From Rhodanobacteraceae bacterium (GTDB lineage: Bacteria > Pseudomonadota > Gammaproteobacteria > Xanthomonadales > Rhodanobacteraceae): a stretch of DNA of 64,000 nt. How positions within the stretch are numbered: position 1 is the first letter of the stretch; each line of letters starts with the position of its first letter. Shown piece after piece: positions 24,063 to 33,597 of this stretch. The DNA lies in the NCBI GenBank assembly GCA_016790075.1, contig JAEUPP010000006.1, positions 1 through 64,000 on the forward strand, read 5' to 3'. Both the position numbers and the translations under genes were made by a program. The notes under the pieces are model-generated. The model was given only the letters and a program-made list of their open reading frames with translations. It ran no database searches and was not told where the DNA came from.

Positions 24063-24941
24063 TCAAGCGGCGAGCATGCAGACAACGCCGGAAAGGGTCA
24101 GGGCGACGCCAAACAGTTTGCGCCGCGTCAGGGCTTCGCCCAGGAACGCAGCGGCGAGAATCACGATAAAGATCGACGCGGTCTCATTGAGAATCGCGGC
24201 TACCGAAGCGCTTGTGTACTTGTAGCCGCCAATCCAGAGCAGGGTAGACAGATATTGGCCGATGAACGCTCCGAGCACTACCAGCGGCCAGCGCAGGTCG
24301 ACGCGCCCGGCTTCAGGCAGCCACGGCGTTTCGCGCCGCAAGGCAAACAGCAACAGCAGTCCGCTGACGCCACCAAGCAGGCGCAGCGCAACCATCCAGA
24401 TCAGTGGCTGGTTTTCCAGTACGGGTTTCACCAGCACGATGGCCAGCGCCATCAGTGCAATAGCACTGATACCGTAGAACAGTCCCAAGCGAAGCTCGCG
24501 GCGTTGCGTCGGCGCGGTCGCGGCGGCTGCGCCGACCACGAGCACCCCGCTGGTCACGAGTACGAAGCCCAGTATCTGTAGCGGCGTGAGCCGCTCGCCG
24601 AGGAACAGCAGCGATAGCAGAATCACGAATGGGCTGTAGAAATTGCCGATGATGCCCATACGCGCCGCGCCCAGGCGGTTCAGCGCGGTCAGGTACAGGC
24701 TGTCGGCGACGGCGATACCGATAGCGCCTGAAAGCAGGGTGAGGGCGAGGTCGGCGTGGCTGAGTTGCGGCAGCGCACCGCTGCTCAGTATCAGGCTGGG
24801 CAGCAGGAAACCGAGCACGATCAGATTTTTCATGAGGTTCAGGCGAGTCGGTGCAATCGTTTCACCGAGGCGTTTGTAGATAATCACGCCGGCCGACCAG
24901 GCCAATGCACTCAAGATAGCGAGCGTTTCCCCCAAGCCCAT
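24063..24941 (-). CDS. EamA-family drug/metabolite exporter
   Basis: 292 residues with ten membrane helices in two EamA repeats (about 1-135 and 150-290). Typical segments are LAILSALAWSAGVIIYKRLGE, FLGERLTPLQILGFVLVTSGVLVV and, in the second half, AAAFLGEALTRRKLFGVALTLSGVVCMLAA. It is an inner-membrane exporter of the DMT superfamily; the substrate cannot be read from sequence. It is divergent from the ThrE-type exporter gene with 57 bp between starts, so the two may share a control region. Confidence 0.9.
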   Translation of the reverse strand: MGLGETLAILSALAWSAGVIIYKRLGETIAPTRLNLMKNLIVLGFLLPSLILSSGALPQLSHADLALTLLSGAIGIAVADSLYLTALNRLGAARMGIIGNFYSPFVILLSLLFLGERLTPLQILGFVLVTSGVLVVGAAAATAPTQRRELRLGLFYGISAIALMALAIVLVKPVLENQPLIWMVALRLLGGVSGLLLLFALRRETPWLPEAGRVDLRWPLVVLGAFIGQYLSTLLWIGGYKYTSASVAAILNETASIFIVILAAAFLGEALTRRKLFGVALTLSGVVCMLAA

Positions 24942-24998
24942 GTCCCCACGCCTTGCCTTACGCCGTCGCCAGACGGCTGATTATCGTCGAGCCGCCGC

Positions 24999-26237
24999 AT
25001 GAGCGACCGCACTGCCTTGCTGAAGGATCGAGTGGGTTTCGTGATCGCCCTCGCGCGGCGCCTGCACGAGTACGGCACCGCTGCTCCGCGTCTGGAGGAG
25101 GCTATAGGGAAAGTCAGTGCCCGCCTGGGCCTGGTCTGCGATGTGCTGTCGACCCCCACGTCGATCGTGCTGTCATTCGCCGAGCAGGGCAACGAACTTG
25201 ATGCCGTGGCCGATATCACCCAGGTGATCCGGTTGGCGCCTGGCGAGGTGAATCTGCGCCGGTTGTGCGCCGTCGATGAAATCGCCGATCGTGTCATCGA
25301 CGGCAGTCTCGATTTGCAAACCGGCTACCGGCAACTGCTGGAACTTGGTCGCCCGCCGAGCCGGCGTACGCGTTGGCTGACCGTGCTGAGCTTTGGTATC
25401 GCCTCCGCCAGCGTTGCGACCTTGCTCAAGGCATCATGGCTGGATCTCGTCGTTGTCGCGCTACTGGGTTGGCTGATTGGCCTGCTTGCGCTGGGGGCGG
25501 AACGACGGCCGCGGCTCTCGAACAGCTTCGAGGCGGTGTCGGCTTTGCTGGTGACCCTGATCGCGACCTTGTTCAGCGCCTATGTCGCACCGTTGACGCT
25601 CAACGCCGTCGTCCTGGCCAGCCTGATCGTGCTGTTGCCGGGCATGACCTTGACGACGGCCGTGCGTGAGCTGTCCAGCCAGCACCTGGTTTCCGGCGTC
25701 GCACGCATGGCGGGGGCGACCGCCACCCTGCTCAAGCTCACCTTCGGCGCCGTCGCCGCAACCCAGCTCTGCCGAGTCGTTGGTGTGGTTTCGTTGAGCG
25801 AGGCGTTGCCGTCAGTGCCACTCTGGGTTGAGTGGCTCGGGCTTGCGGCGGGGGCATTTTCCTTTGCCGTACTGTTCCGTAGCGCGCCGCGCGACGGCTT
25901 TATCGTCGTTGGTTCGGTCCTGTTCGGCTATGCGCTGACGCGGCTCGGCGGCGCGCAGTTCGGGCCTGAATTCGGTGTGTTCATCGCTGGCCTGGGCGTC
26001 GGCGCAGTCAGCAACCTCTATGCGACCCTGCGTCAGCGCCCCGGCGCGCTGATCCGGGAGCCCGGCATCATTCTGCTCGTGCCAGGCAGTGTCGGTTTCA
26101 AGAGCTTGTCCTTCGTATTCGAGCGCGACGTGTTCCTTGGCGTTGATACGGCGTTTTCGCTGATCACGATACTCGTTTCGCTAGTGGCCGGACTGCTGTT
26201 CGGCGATCTGCTCGTGCCACCGCGGCGTAGCCTCTGA
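24999..26237 (+). CDS. ThrE-type threonine/serine exporter family protein
   Basis: 412 residues with about ten helices. The N-terminal cytosolic domain (about 1-130) carries the ThrE signature RRLHEYGTAAPRLEEAIGKVSARLGL and TPTSIVLSFAE. The membrane part combines both ThrE halves in one chain: VLPGMTLTTAVRELSSQHLVSG in the first and GIILLVPGSVGFKSL in the second. Relatives export threonine and serine, driven by the proton gradient. The start is an ATG directly downstream of the divergent DMT gene. Confidence 0.88.
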   Translation: MSDRTALLKDRVGFVIALARRLHEYGTAAPRLEEAIGKVSARLGLVCDVLSTPTSIVLSFAEQGNELDAVADITQVIRLAPGEVNLRRLCAVDEIADRVIDGSLDLQTGYRQLLELGRPPSRRTRWLTVLSFGIASASVATLLKASWLDLVVVALLGWLIGLLALGAERRPRLSNSFEAVSALLVTLIATLFSAYVAPLTLNAVVLASLIVLLPGMTLTTAVRELSSQHLVSGVARMAGATATLLKLTFGAVAATQLCRVVGVVSLSEALPSVPLWVEWLGLAAGAFSFAVLFRSAPRDGFIVVGSVLFGYALTRLGGAQFGPEFGVFIAGLGVGAVSNLYATLRQRPGALIREPGIILLVPGSVGFKSLSFVFERDVFLGVDTAFSLITILVSLVAGLLFGDLLVPPRRSL

Positions 26238-26375
26238 ACCCGGCAAAGGCCGCAGCGACCTGGCCAGTCTGACGATCACGCGAACCGGCCAAAACCCCTG
26301 CAGTGCAAGCGTTTACGCCGCCCTCGGGCGGTTCGGGGCGACCGCCGTTGTCGGGTTCGCGTCATCAGGGGGCGT

Positions 26376-26696
26376 CTAGCGGATCAGCAGATCGTCCTCA
26401 GGCGTGCCGGCCTGCAGTGCTGCACTGAACCAGCGCGGCTGCTTGCCGCGGCCGCTCCAGGTTTGGTGCGGCGCTGACGGATTGCGATATTTTGGTTTGA
26501 CTGTGCGCTTGCGCGCCGGCAAATGACCGAACAGTTCTTCGATCGTGAAGCCTTCCTTGCGCGCGATGTCGATAAGTCGCGCCCGGATTTCGGCTATGTG
26601 CTCGCGCTGCATCTCCTGCTGGCGTTGATTTGCCAGGGTGATCAGTTCTGCGAGTTGCTGCGCAGTCAGAGAATCAAGATCGAGCTCGATGGGCAT
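26376..26696 (-). CDS. H-NS/MvaT-like histone family DNA-binding protein
   Basis: 106 residues from the ATG at MPIELDLDSL, with AAGGA five nt upstream. The longer open frame is rejected because its extra 35 residues are unlike the family. An N-terminal coiled coil (about 8-50, LTAQQLAELITLANQRQQEMQ) is followed by a basic linker and the DNA-binding core KYRNPSAPHQTWSGRGKQPRWF, the H-NS minor-groove motif. It acts on AT-rich DNA in the nucleoid and probably silences acquired genes. The control region towards the next gene is 254 bp and contains a local A+T-richer patch near 26790-26830. Confidence 0.92.
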   Translation of the reverse strand: MPIELDLDSLTAQQLAELITLANQRQQEMQREHIAEIRARLIDIARKEGFTIEELFGHLPARKRTVKPKYRNPSAPHQTWSGRGKQPRWFSAALQAGTPEDDLLIR

Positions 26697-26950
26697 TGCG
26701 ATCCTTGTGCCGATATCGACAGGAACAAGCCTCCCGCCGTTGCTGCTGGCAACGGAAAAGCAAGCCTGACAATGACCCCCTGAAACGCGATTTTGTGCCA
26801 AAACGCACTAGTAGCGCAAAATTCGGCCCGGTGACTGCTGCGAGTCGCCGGGCAGTCCGTACGACCGGCTGCCCTAGACGGCCAGTACGGGATACTATGG
26901 CGCCGTGCAGGCAGGGTGGGATTGGTTTCTCAACGTCTCAGGGGTGAGCA

Positions 26951-27814
26951 GTGGGTCTGCTGGACGATCTCGAACAGGAAGCGCAGCGGCGCAAGGCAGG
27001 CGTCGACGATCAGGATCGCGCAAAGCAGGAGCGCGAGGCCGCCTATCGCACGCAGCTGGAGCCGGGTATGACGGCTCTGTACGAATATCTGCTGAAGCTC
27101 ACGCAGAACCTGAGCTTCATCAAGCCCAAGAAATCCTTCCGGTTTCCTCTTGCCGGCTACGGCGACATGGTGCTGCAGGTCGAACATGAGTACGACCTCA
27201 AGATCCAGAACCAGCCGGCGTCGAAGGAAATCAAGCTGTCCTTCCCCTGTCCGATCGCGACCGACGAATGCCCGAACATCGAGGTGCTCGGCACGACCAA
27301 GGTCAAGACGGTTGCCGGGGCGTTCCAGCGCTACCACATCGGTGGCGTGACCGTTACAAAAAAAGATGCCAACGGCGAAGTCCTGGCGGCCACGGTTCGC
27401 GCCCGCGGCCGCATCGTATTGGCGGCGACGTTCGCCGCCGATGCCGAGTCCGGCGTCGTGCGCATGCAGTTCAACAATTTTGACCAACTGGGTGGTCAGC
27501 AGACCAAGACGGTCACGGCTGAACAGTTCAATGAGGCGCTGTACGACGAGATTGGCCGTTATGTGGCGCGTGAGCCCAACAACCTGTTCCGCGAGGCCCT
27601 GCCTGACGACTACCGCAAGCAATTGCGCACCAAAGTGCAGCAGGAGGAAATGAAGCGCCGCTGGGAGTCTCAGATGGCACAGCGACAGCGCGATGAGCTG
27701 GCAGAAATGGAACGTCAGCAGGGTTTTGCCGGCAAACTCACCAAGGTGGTCGATCAGGTCAAGGCCGGATCACTGTTTGACAAGCTGCGCGGGCTGGTCA
27801 AGAAAGACAAGTAA
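26951..27814 (+). CDS. Conserved hypothetical protein, soluble
   Basis: 287 residues from a GTG with AGGGG six nt upstream. It has no signal peptide or membrane helix. The N-terminal 60 residues and C-terminal 70 residues are strongly charged and predicted helical (LDDLEQEAQRRKAGVDDQDR; QRQRDELAEMERQQGF). The middle (about 75-185) is beta-rich. I do not recognise the family. A TACTAT hexamer at 26893-26898 could be its -10 element, though no good -35 is present. It precedes proS by 91 bp on the same strand. Confidence 0.7.
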   Translation: MGLLDDLEQEAQRRKAGVDDQDRAKQEREAAYRTQLEPGMTALYEYLLKLTQNLSFIKPKKSFRFPLAGYGDMVLQVEHEYDLKIQNQPASKEIKLSFPCPIATDECPNIEVLGTTKVKTVAGAFQRYHIGGVTVTKKDANGEVLAATVRARGRIVLAATFAADAESGVVRMQFNNFDQLGGQQTKTVTAEQFNEALYDEIGRYVAREPNNLFREALPDDYRKQLRTKVQQEEMKRRWESQMAQRQRDELAEMERQQGFAGKLTKVVDQVKAGSLFDKLRGLVKKDK

Positions 27815-27905
27815 TCCCTCCGGCCGGTGCCGCGTATCGCGCGAGCTGGGCCAGTTGCCCGGAAACGCATAGAATCACGGACTTTTCCGCCCCACGTCCG
27901 TAACC

Positions 27906-29600
27906 ATGCGCCTGAGCAAGTTTCACCTCGCCACCGTCAAGGAAGTTCCCGCCGACGCGGAAATTGTCAGCCACCGGCTCATGCTGCGCGCGGGCATGAT
28001 CCGCAAACTCGCCGCGGGCCTGTACACCTGGGCACCGCTGGGTTTACGCGTGCTGCGCAAAGTCGAGGCCATCGTACGCGAGGAAATGAACCGTGCCGGC
28101 GCCGTCGAATTGCTGATGCCGGCTGTGCAGCCGCGGGAACTCTGGGAAGAGACAGAGCGCTGGGAGCGATTCGGCGGCCAGTTGCTCAAGATCAAGGACC
28201 GCAAGGACGCTGAGTACTGTTTCGGCCCTACCCACGAAGAAGTCATCACCGATTTCGCCCGCGCCGAACTGCATAGCTACAAGCAGTTGCCGCTGAATTT
28301 CTTCCAGATCCAGACCAAGTTCCGCGACGAGATCCGACCACGTTTCGGCGTCATGCGGGCACGCGAATTCCTGATGAAGGACGCCTATTCGTTCCATTTG
28401 AGCGCCGACTGCCTGGAGCGCGAATACTGGAACATGTACGAGACCTACAGCCGCATCTTCACTCGTCTGGGATTGAAGTTCCGCGCCGTGCAGGCTGACG
28501 CCGGGGCAATTGGCGGCAACGTGACGCACGAGTTCCATGTTCTGGCCGATTCCGGCGAAGACGCGATTGCGTTCAGTGACGGCTCCGAGTATGCGGCCAA
28601 CGTGGAGATGGCCGAGGCAGTAGCGCCCTTGCAGGAAAGGCCGGTGGCAACTGCTCCGCTGGAGCGTGTGGCGACGCCGACGCAGAAGACGATTGACGAA
28701 ATCACCGCGTTTCTTGCCGTTTCTTCACAGGCCTGCGTCAAGACCTTGCTTGTGCGCGGCTGCACCGGGCTGGTCGCACTCTGTGTGCGTGGCGACCACG
28801 AGATCAACGAGGTCAAAGCCGCCAAACTAGCCGAATTGCCGGGTGAGTCCGTGCTGGCCGACGAGGCGGAGATCATCAAGGCAATCGGCTGCAAACCGGG
28901 GTTTATCGGTCCAGCTGGTTTGCCTGAGTCGATTCCGGTGATCGTGGATCGCAGCGCAGCTGCCCTCGCCGACTTTGTCTGCGGCGGTAACGCTGACGGT
29001 ACTCACTACCGCGGCGCGAACTGGGACCGGGATGCGCGCATAACCCGTGTCGCAGATCTGCGCAAGGTCGTCGACGGCGATCCTTCACCGGACGGCAAGG
29101 GCCACATCCGCCTGGCGCGCGGTATCGAGGTCGGCCACGTGTTCCAGCTCGGCACGAAATACGCCGAGGCGCTGAAAGCCACCGTCATCGATCAGAGTGG
29201 CAAGAATCACGTCATGACCATGGGCTGCTACGGTATCGGCGTCAGTCGCATCGTCGCCGCAGCGATCGAGCAGAACTTCGACGCGTCCGGCATTGTTTGG
29301 CCCGAGCCGATGGCGCCGTGGCGGGTCGCCTTGTGCGTGATCAATCCGAAGAATGATGCCGCGGTCACAGCGGCGGCGGAATCGCTTTACGCGGAGCTGG
29401 GCGTTCGCGGCGTCGATGTCGTGCTCGATGATCGGGGCCTGCGTCCCGGCGGCATGTTTGCTGACATGGAATTGATCGGCATTCCACATCGCGTAGTCAT
29501 CAGCGAGCGTGGTATTGCTGCGGGCACGTTTGAATACCGTGCGCGCCGCGACAGCGAAAGCCGTCAGCTCAGCCGCGACGAGGTGCTGGCCCTGTTCTGA
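27906..29600 (+). CDS. proS: Prolyl-tRNA synthetase, bacterial type
   Basis: 564 residues, the usual bacterial length. The class II core shows [60 protein letters not shown] (motif 2 region) and [27 protein letters not shown] YbaK-like editing insertion (about 225-400) includes CVKTLLVRG and [19 protein letters not shown]. Motif 3 is [12 protein letters not shown], and the anticodon-binding domain ends the chain. It charges tRNA-Pro and the insertion hydrolyses Ala-tRNA-Pro. It is an essential cytosolic enzyme. Confidence 0.97.
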   Translation: MRLSKFHLATVKEVPADAEIVSHRLMLRAGMIRKLAAGLYTWAPLGLRVLRKVEAIVREEMNRAGAVELLMPAVQPRELWEETERWERFGGQLLKIKDRKDAEYCFGPTHEEVITDFARAELHSYKQLPLNFFQIQTKFRDEIRPRFGVMRAREFLMKDAYSFHLSADCLEREYWNMYETYSRIFTRLGLKFRAVQADAGAIGGNVTHEFHVLADSGEDAIAFSDGSEYAANVEMAEAVAPLQERPVATAPLERVATPTQKTIDEITAFLAVSSQACVKTLLVRGCTGLVALCVRGDHEINEVKAAKLAELPGESVLADEAEIIKAIGCKPGFIGPAGLPESIPVIVDRSAAALADFVCGGNADGTHYRGANWDRDARITRVADLRKVVDGDPSPDGKGHIRLARGIEVGHVFQLGTKYAEALKATVIDQSGKNHVMTMGCYGIGVSRIVAAAIEQNFDASGIVWPEPMAPWRVALCVINPKNDAAVTAAAESLYAELGVRGVDVVLDDRGLRPGGMFADMELIGIPHRVVISERGIAAGTFEYRARRDSESRQLSRDEVLALF

Positions 29601-29769
29601 CGAGGAATGGGGGCGTGGGAGTTTGGGTGCCTGCTCGCGCCGTATCTGCGCGATACCTGGACCTGCACGCATAGATGCCCTGAGTCGGCGAAACCGACGC
29701 TTGACTGGCGGCGTCGGCTTGGGCGCAGCATAGGGGCAGTCAAGGCAGTGTTGACCCTAGCCCCTGGGG

Positions 29770-30090
29770 CTATTGTTTCGCCGGGTCAGGCGGGATCGGC
29801 CGGTTAGCCGTGTCGTTCGGCCTGTCAGGGCGGCGATAGCCAGGCACGAGGTTGGTGTTTGGATCGTAGCGGACGGTTTCGTAAGGCCGGTCTTTCGGCG
29901 GTGCATCACTGACGTTGAGGCGGCCACTCGCATCGCGCCACTTGTACAGCGGTGGCGATGCAGACTGGGCGTTCGGCGATTCCGGAGCCAACTGGCGCAC
30001 AGCGCTGGGCAGGCTTTGCGGCGAGAAATACCACCAGGCCGCCGCACCGGCGGCGAGCAGGGCGAGGGACCAGCCGATCACGCGCCCCAT
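29770..30090 (-). CDS. DUF4124 domain protein with N-terminal membrane anchor
   Basis: 106 residues. It has an N-terminal helix (VIGWSLALLAAGAAAWWYF), then the DUF4124 core LYKWRDASGRLNVSDAPPKDRPYETVRYDPN, where the W-(R/K)-D-x-x-G-x-(L/V) strand is diagnostic. The C-terminus is Pro-rich. DUF4124 occurs in small envelope proteins of gammaproteobacteria and its role is unknown. It starts seven nt after the stop of the second DUF4124 gene, so the two form an operon and probably arose by duplication. Confidence 0.85.
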   Translation of the reverse strand: MGRVIGWSLALLAAGAAAWWYFSPQSLPSAVRQLAPESPNAQSASPPLYKWRDASGRLNVSDAPPKDRPYETVRYDPNTNLVPGYRRPDRPNDTANRPIPPDPAKQ

Positions 30091-30097
30091 GAACGAA

Positions 30098-30532
30098 TTA
30101 CTGGCCGTCGCCCTTTGCGCAAAGCGAGTCGACCGTTGCCTTCGCGATATTTAGCTCGGCGGCGCGGTCTGCAGCGCTCATATCGACGATCTTGCCTTCA
30201 CGCTGCACCGTCAGCGGCAGCGAACTGGACAACAAGGCCACACGTTGTTGAGCACTGCTGCAGCGTGCCTCGTTGCTGGTATCGCCCGCCGGCTTGCTGG
30301 CGGTCGCCTGCGCGTCGGCCGCCGCCGGGGCGGCAGCGGCATCGGTCTGGGTGATAGCCGTGCTCTGGTTGACGATCTTGACGTTGTCGAATTCGGTTCC
30401 CTTCGGCGGCGGCGAGTCCGAGAAATGGACGGCGCCGCTGGCATCCTTCCATTTGTACACTTTGTCTGCGGAATGGCCGGCAGTCGCGGCAACTGCTGCG
30501 AGCAGGCCGAAGGCGACTTGAATGGCTTTCAT
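30098..30532 (-). CDS. DUF4124 domain periplasmic protein
   Basis: 144 residues. The signal peptide is cleaved after GHS-A near residue 22. It is followed by the DUF4124 core KVYKWKDASGAVHFSDSPPPKGTEFDNVKI. A low-complexity Ala/Asp linker and a C-terminal helix with two cysteines (RCSSAQQRVALL; DSLCAKG) complete it, so a disulfide is possible. GGAG lies seven nt before the start. It is first gene of the two-gene DUF4124 operon and is divergent from pssA. Confidence 0.85.
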   Translation of the reverse strand: MKAIQVAFGLLAAVAATAGHSADKVYKWKDASGAVHFSDSPPPKGTEFDNVKIVNQSTAITQTDAAAAPAAADAQATASKPAGDTSNEARCSSAQQRVALLSSSLPLTVQREGKIVDMSAADRAAELNIAKATVDSLCAKGDGQ

Positions 30533-30621
30533 AGGGGGCTCCGTGGTCGCGCGGTAGGCAGCGCGGGTCGATCAGGTCTATTGGATAGCACTGTTGTCCA
30601 CACGATACAAGCGGTTGCACG

Positions 30622-30631
30622 ACAGTACTGT
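30622..30631. promoter_or_regulatory. Palindrome ACAGTACTGT in the DUF4124/pssA control region
   Basis: A perfect 10-bp palindrome lies inside the 241-bp region between the divergent DUF4124 operon and the pssA operon. Flanking bases extend the symmetry only partly. It could be an operator, but no regulator can be named. Confidence 0.25.
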
Positions 30632-30773
30632 GCGGCGCCGCAGGAATTTCCGCAGATTGTTGGCGCCGCTCTCCATCGTCAACCCGTCGGCGGTTGCAGG
30701 CGGTATCGCTGCCAGGACTTGGCTGCAGCGCTGTGATCCCGCAAGCTTTCCCTATTCCGCAAGAGATCTGGGC

Positions 30774-31577
30774 ATGGAATCTGCCGAAAGTCCGCGTCGC
30801 AAGCCGCCTCACCGCGGCATCTACCTACTGCCGAACCTGCTCACGACCGGGGCGATGTTTGCCGGCTTCTATGCGATTGTCGTCGCGTTGGCCGGTCATC
30901 CGCAGGAAGCCGCAATGGCGGTGTTCATCGCGGGTTTGCTGGACGGTCTGGATGGGCGCGTCGCGCGCCTGACCAATACGCAAAGTGAGTTTGGCGTGCA
31001 GTACGACTCGCTGTCGGACATGGTCAGCTTCGGTGTAGCGCCAGCGCTGGTGCTGTATGCCTGGAGTCTGTCGACGTTGCGGCAGATCAGTCCGCTTTGG
31101 GGCAAGGTCGGCTTTGCGGCAGCTTTTATCTACGCGGCCTGCGCTGCGCTGCGCCTTGCGCGCTTCAACACGCAGGTCGGCGTCGTCGACAAGCGCTACT
31201 TCCAGGGGCTGGCCAGCCCGGCTGCGGCTGGGCTGGCGATGTCGTTTGTCTGGATGATGAGCGCAAGCGGATATTCCGGCGGTGACAGGCCGGTGCAACT
31301 GGTAGCGCCGTGTGTTGCCGTCATTGCGGGCCTGCTTATGGTCAGCCGCTTCCGATATTTCAGTTTCAAGGCCTGGCCGCTGTCTGACCGTGTGCCCTTC
31401 ATCGTGATTCCTGCGGTCGTGTTGATCTTCGTCGCTCTCTACATCGATCCGCCGCTGGTGCTATTTTCGATAGCCGCTCTGTACGTTCTGTCGGGCCCGC
31501 TGCTCACACTCTGGGGTTTGCGCCGCCGCCGCGGGCAGCGTGAGCAGTCGCCGCGATCGGAGCCGCCGCCGACGTGA
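30774..31577 (+). CDS. pssA: CDP-diacylglycerol-serine O-phosphatidyltransferase
   Basis: 267 residues from the ATG at MESAESPRRKPP; the open frame extends 60 codons upstream without family similarity. The CDP-alcohol phosphotransferase motif D(x)2DG(x)2AR(x)8G(x)3D(x)3D is complete in LDGLDGRVAR...FGVQYDSLSD (about 56-83). NLLTTGAMFAGFYAIV and RLARFNTQ are typical of the PssA subfamily. It makes phosphatidylserine from CDP-DAG and serine, the first step to phosphatidylethanolamine, in the inner membrane with about seven helices. It is the first gene of a nine-gene coupled chain; its stop overlaps the next start (GTGA). Confidence 0.93.
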   Translation: MESAESPRRKPPHRGIYLLPNLLTTGAMFAGFYAIVVALAGHPQEAAMAVFIAGLLDGLDGRVARLTNTQSEFGVQYDSLSDMVSFGVAPALVLYAWSLSTLRQISPLWGKVGFAAAFIYAACAALRLARFNTQVGVVDKRYFQGLASPAAAGLAMSFVWMMSASGYSGGDRPVQLVAPCVAVIAGLLMVSRFRYFSFKAWPLSDRVPFIVIPAVVLIFVALYIDPPLVLFSIAALYVLSGPLLTLWGLRRRRGQREQSPRSEPPPT

Positions 31578-33265
31578 GTGCGACGGCTGCCGACCTGCTC
31601 GCGCATGCCGCTGCCGGTGATGATGCGCGTGCGTTCGTGCTGCTGGCCGAGCTGTCCGAGGCGCTGGCCGTATCGCTGGACTTGCGCCGCACCTTGCCGT
31701 TTGCCTTGCAGCGTATTGCTGACTACATGGAGGCAGAGGCCGCTTCGCTGTTTCTGCTCGATGAGGACGCCGGTGTGCTGGAGTGCAAGGTCTGCATAGG
31801 ACCGGTAGACCTGCGCGGCCTGCGGCTGGCTAGCGACCAAGGCATAGTCGGGCGTTCTCTGACCGACAAGTCGGTCATCATTGTTGCCGACGCAGAACAG
31901 GATCCGCGCGTTTACAAGCGCGTCGACGAGCGGACCGGATTCATCACACGCAGCCTGGTTTGCGTGCCGTTGACGACGGCCAAGGGTACCTTGGGCGTAC
32001 TGGAACTCATCAACAAGCGCAATGGCGATCCGTTTGACGCGATTGACGCCGGCATCCTGCGCCTGCTGGCGGCGCCCACTGCGATGGCGATCAGCAACGC
32101 ACGGCTGGCGAACGAACTCGTCGAGCAACAACGCCTGAAGCGTGAATTCGATCTCGCACGCCGGCTGCAGAAACTGTTGCTGCCCAAGCGCCGGCGGGCA
32201 GGATTTCCGCTGCTTGCCGTCAATCTGCCCGCACACGAGATTTCCGGCGATTTTTACGACTATTTCGATTTGCCTGATGGGCGCATAGGTTTTGTTATTG
32301 GCGATGTTGCCGGCAAGGGACTCGATGCGGCGTTGCTGATGACGCGTGCGGCCAGCCTGTTGCGTTGGGCAGGCAAGGACGGATTGCCGCCTGGTGCATG
32401 GCTGCGCCGTGCCAACGAGGAGTTGTGCCAGACCACCCATGGCGGGCGTTTCGTCTGTGCAGCTGTCGGCTATTACACGCGTACCAGCGGCGAAGTTGTC
32501 ATGGCCGGTGCAGGATTTCCGCCCGCACTGCTGTATCAGACGGGCCTTTGTACCGAGTACCGCTCGGACGGACCGCCACTGGGGATCGTCGTGGGCCAGG
32601 AGTTCCACGAGGTGCGGCTGCGGCTGGGGGATGGCGCCCTATATTTTTTCTCCGATGGTGCGACCGACGTACGCAAGGGCGACGGGCGCCTAGGACAAGA
32701 CGGCATGCGTGCGCTGATCGAGCGTTATGCGGGCGCGGCGCCGGAAGCGCGCCTGCGCATGATGGTTTCGGAGCTGCGGCAATTGCGGCTGGTCGACGAC
32801 ACAACCTTGCTGTTGCTGGAAGAAACCCACGCCCGCCCACCGGTCGTATTGCTGCAGCAATCCTTTCCGGCCGAAGCCGAGCGCTTGCGCGGGATGCGGG
32901 CCGAACTGCGCCGAGTGCTTGATAGTGCGGGCGTACCGGCCGACCTGCGCGACCGGCTTGTACTCGCCGTCGATGAAGCGTGCTGCAATATCATCCGTCA
33001 TGCCTACGCTGGCGGTAGCGGCGATATCGTCTTGTCGTTGCATAGAGATGGGGACGTACTGGAGTTCGAGCTGCGTGACGATGCACCGGGCGTCGATCCG
33101 GAGCGTGTTACGCCACGCGATCTCGCGGAATGCCGCGCCGGCGGGCTCGGAGTCAATTTCATCGACGCGCTGATGGATGGTTGGCGTTTGCAGCCGCGCG
33201 CTGGTGGCGTCGGCAATGTGTTGCGGATGTGGAAACGCTGCCCGGCAGCAGAGGAAACGGCATGA
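31574..33265 (+). CDS. GAF - SpoIIE/PP2C phosphatase - HATPase (RsbU/RsbW-like) protein
   Basis: 563 residues from a GTG that overlaps the pssA stop. There are three parts. A GAF domain (about 20-180: LAVSLDLRRTLPFALQRIADYMEAEAASLFLLDE, GVLELINKRNGDPF) is followed by a short coiled coil. A SpoIIE-type PP2C phosphatase (about 195-400) keeps its Asp metal sites in ISGDFYDYF, VIGDVAGKG, FFSDGATD and DDTTLLLL. A C-terminal GHKL ATPase (about 425-555) has an N-box AVDEACCNIIRHAYAGG, DDAPGVDP and GGLGVNFIDALMDGW, as in anti-sigma kinases such as RsbW/SpoIIAB. One protein thus carries both the phosphatase and the kinase of a partner-switching module. The STAS substrate candidate is encoded next, with a 4-nt overlap. 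Confidence 0.9.
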   Translation: MSATAADLLAHAAAGDDARAFVLLAELSEALAVSLDLRRTLPFALQRIADYMEAEAASLFLLDEDAGVLECKVCIGPVDLRGLRLASDQGIVGRSLTDKSVIIVADAEQDPRVYKRVDERTGFITRSLVCVPLTTAKGTLGVLELINKRNGDPFDAIDAGILRLLAAPTAMAISNARLANELVEQQRLKREFDLARRLQKLLLPKRRRAGFPLLAVNLPAHEISGDFYDYFDLPDGRIGFVIGDVAGKGLDAALLMTRAASLLRWAGKDGLPPGAWLRRANEELCQTTHGGRFVCAAVGYYTRTSGEVVMAGAGFPPALLYQTGLCTEYRSDGPPLGIVVGQEFHEVRLRLGDGALYFFSDGATDVRKGDGRLGQDGMRALIERYAGAAPEARLRMMVSELRQLRLVDDTTLLLLEETHARPPVVLLQQSFPAEAERLRGMRAELRRVLDSAGVPADLRDRLVLAVDEACCNIIRHAYAGGSGDIVLSLHRDGDVLEFELRDDAPGVDPERVTPRDLAECRAGGLGVNFIDALMDGWRLQPRAGGVGNVLRMWKRCPAAEETA

Positions 33266-33597
33266 ACGGCATTGTCAGTGAACGGCACGGCGACCTGCAG
33301 CTCATCAAACTTGAGGGAGAGGTCGATCTGTCCTGGTCGGGCCGTGTTCGCGACGCGATCCTCGCTGCGCTGGACAACGCTTCGGTAGGTGTCGATCTCG
33401 GCCAGGTCAGCTATATCGATTCTTCGGGCATTGCGGCCCTGGTCGAGGGGTTGCAGACCGCGCGCGACAGCGGACGCCGCTTCGTCCTGCTCGCAACCAG
33501 CGCCCCTGTACTCGCCGTGCTGGAGCTCGCTCGTCTCGATCGCGTGTTCACGCTGTTGCCTGACCTCGCCGCCGCCCGCGCTGCGGAGGCGGGTTGA
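33262..33597 (+). CDS. STAS domain protein (anti-anti-sigma or MlaB-like)
   Basis: 111 residues from the ATG overlapping the previous stop (ATGA). It is a stand-alone STAS domain: LIKLEGEVDLSWSGRVRDAILAAL, then QVSYIDSSGIAALVEGLQTAR with the phospho-acceptor-type DSSG (Ser54/Ser55), and FVLLATSAPVLAVLELARLDRVF. In SpoIIAA/RsbV the equivalent serine is phosphorylated by the HATPase partner and dephosphorylated by the SpoIIE phosphatase. In the Mla system the STAS protein MlaB binds the ATPase MlaF. This gene stands between both types of partner, overlapping the permease start as well, so either role is possible. Confidence 0.9.
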   Translation: MNGIVSERHGDLQLIKLEGEVDLSWSGRVRDAILAALDNASVGVDLGQVSYIDSSGIAALVEGLQTARDSGRRFVLLATSAPVLAVLELARLDRVFTLLPDLAAARAAEAG

